Below the pieces are notes generated by a model. It had not been told where the DNA came from and ran no database searches. It saw nothing but the letters and a program-made list of their open reading frames with translations. The translations under genes were made by a program, and so were the position numbers. 64,000 nucleotides of DNA from an uncultured Flavobacteriaceae bacterium (GTDB lineage: Bacteria > Bacteroidota > Bacteroidia > Flavobacteriales > Flavobacteriaceae), in contig CANNCA010000001.1 in NCBI GenBank assembly GCA_947503005.1, forward strand, positions 248,001 through 312,000, given 5' to 3'. Of this stretch, positions 63,788 to 64,000 are shown in pieces. Numbering within the stretch: the stretch's first letter is position 1; every line of letters begins with the position of its first letter.

Positions 63788-64000
63788 TTCCTTGTTGAAC
63801 TTCCTATTAATGGGTTAAAGTGTAGTTTGGTTTTAAATGAACCAATATTGTAGCATTAAATTTTGTTTTTGTTGATGGGGAAAATCAGACTTTCCTATGA
63901 TTCAGCAGCATTTTTTTGCTGGTTGATTGTCTGAGCAGAGGCGAGTGAGCAGTCTCTGATTTAGTCGGGAATAATTCAGCTGTCAGATTTGAATTTCCGC
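63788..64000. other. Right end of window, no gene seen
   Basis: No convincing coding frame. A CAGCA/TGCTG inverted repeat around a T-run lies near 63905-63922. The next gene, if any, starts beyond the window. Confidence 0.4.

Overview
The window looks like chromosomal DNA of a marine-type member of the Flavobacteriaceae (Bacteroidota). The reasons are an AT-leaning composition with almost no Shine-Dalgarno sequences, promoters of the Bacteroidota type (TTTG, about 19 nt, TAnnTTTG), and gene sets typical of the group: a yceD-rpmF-fabH-accB-accC cluster, arrays of large FtsX-type permeases, an OmpA protein with thrombospondin type 3 repeats, and a release-factor-like ArfB. The exact genus cannot be fixed from the sequence alone. 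There is no prophage, insertion sequence, rRNA operon or CRISPR array. One tRNA (Ala, GGC) is present.

Layout. 1-6144: the end of an ABC export locus (one truncated and two full FtsX/MacB-type permeases plus one ATPase). 6233-11200: exported proteins (serine hydrolase, kelch lipoprotein, HExxHxxGxxH zinc protease). 11554-14806: a tightly overlapping four-gene unit with two coiled-coil proteins, a Ras/Rab-like GTPase and a hybrid histidine kinase; this is the most unusual protein-coding locus. 15030-20045: a small membrane protein, a TauE/SafE carrier, an SSS symporter and a NagX-like membrane protein. 20058-25812: riboflavin synthase, PdxA, then YceD, L32, FabH, AccB and AccC. 26092-31939: an amino-acid-oxidase-like flavoprotein, a Gre-like small protein and a molybdenum hydroxylase with its own c-type cytochrome. 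31936-43681: DoxX proteins, ArfB, an ABC ATPase, prolyl oligopeptidase, Asd, MscL, alanine racemase, thymidine kinase, RsmI, a DUF819 carrier and a uracil-DNA-glycosylase-like protein. 43695-53670: AhpD- and OsmC-type redox proteins, RecJ, LpxH-like hydrolase, QueD-like enzyme, a 37-residue membrane peptide, enoyl-CoA hydratase family, MATE, GNAT, Usp, tRNA-Ala and an SDR. 53672-62227: AddB-like nuclease, OmpA, Kbl and AddA-like helicase-nuclease on the minus strand. 62348-62956: superoxide dismutase. 63017-64000: no convincing protein gene, but a run of repeated elements that read as small RNA genes on the minus strand.

Two observations stand out. First, at 63035-63749 three good copies and one degraded copy of an element of about 70 bp each carry, on the minus strand, a T-tract, 18 nt, a TAnnTTTG-like box, 5 nt, a conserved 40-nt body and a hairpin followed by U residues. 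In two copies the arm differences give G-U pairs only in the minus-strand RNA, so these look like tandem independently transcribed small RNAs. Second, the GTPase/coiled-coil/hybrid-kinase unit at 11554-14806 looks like a bacterial small-GTPase signalling module with a candidate Roadblock-like partner and a non-canonical residue at the usual catalytic glutamine.
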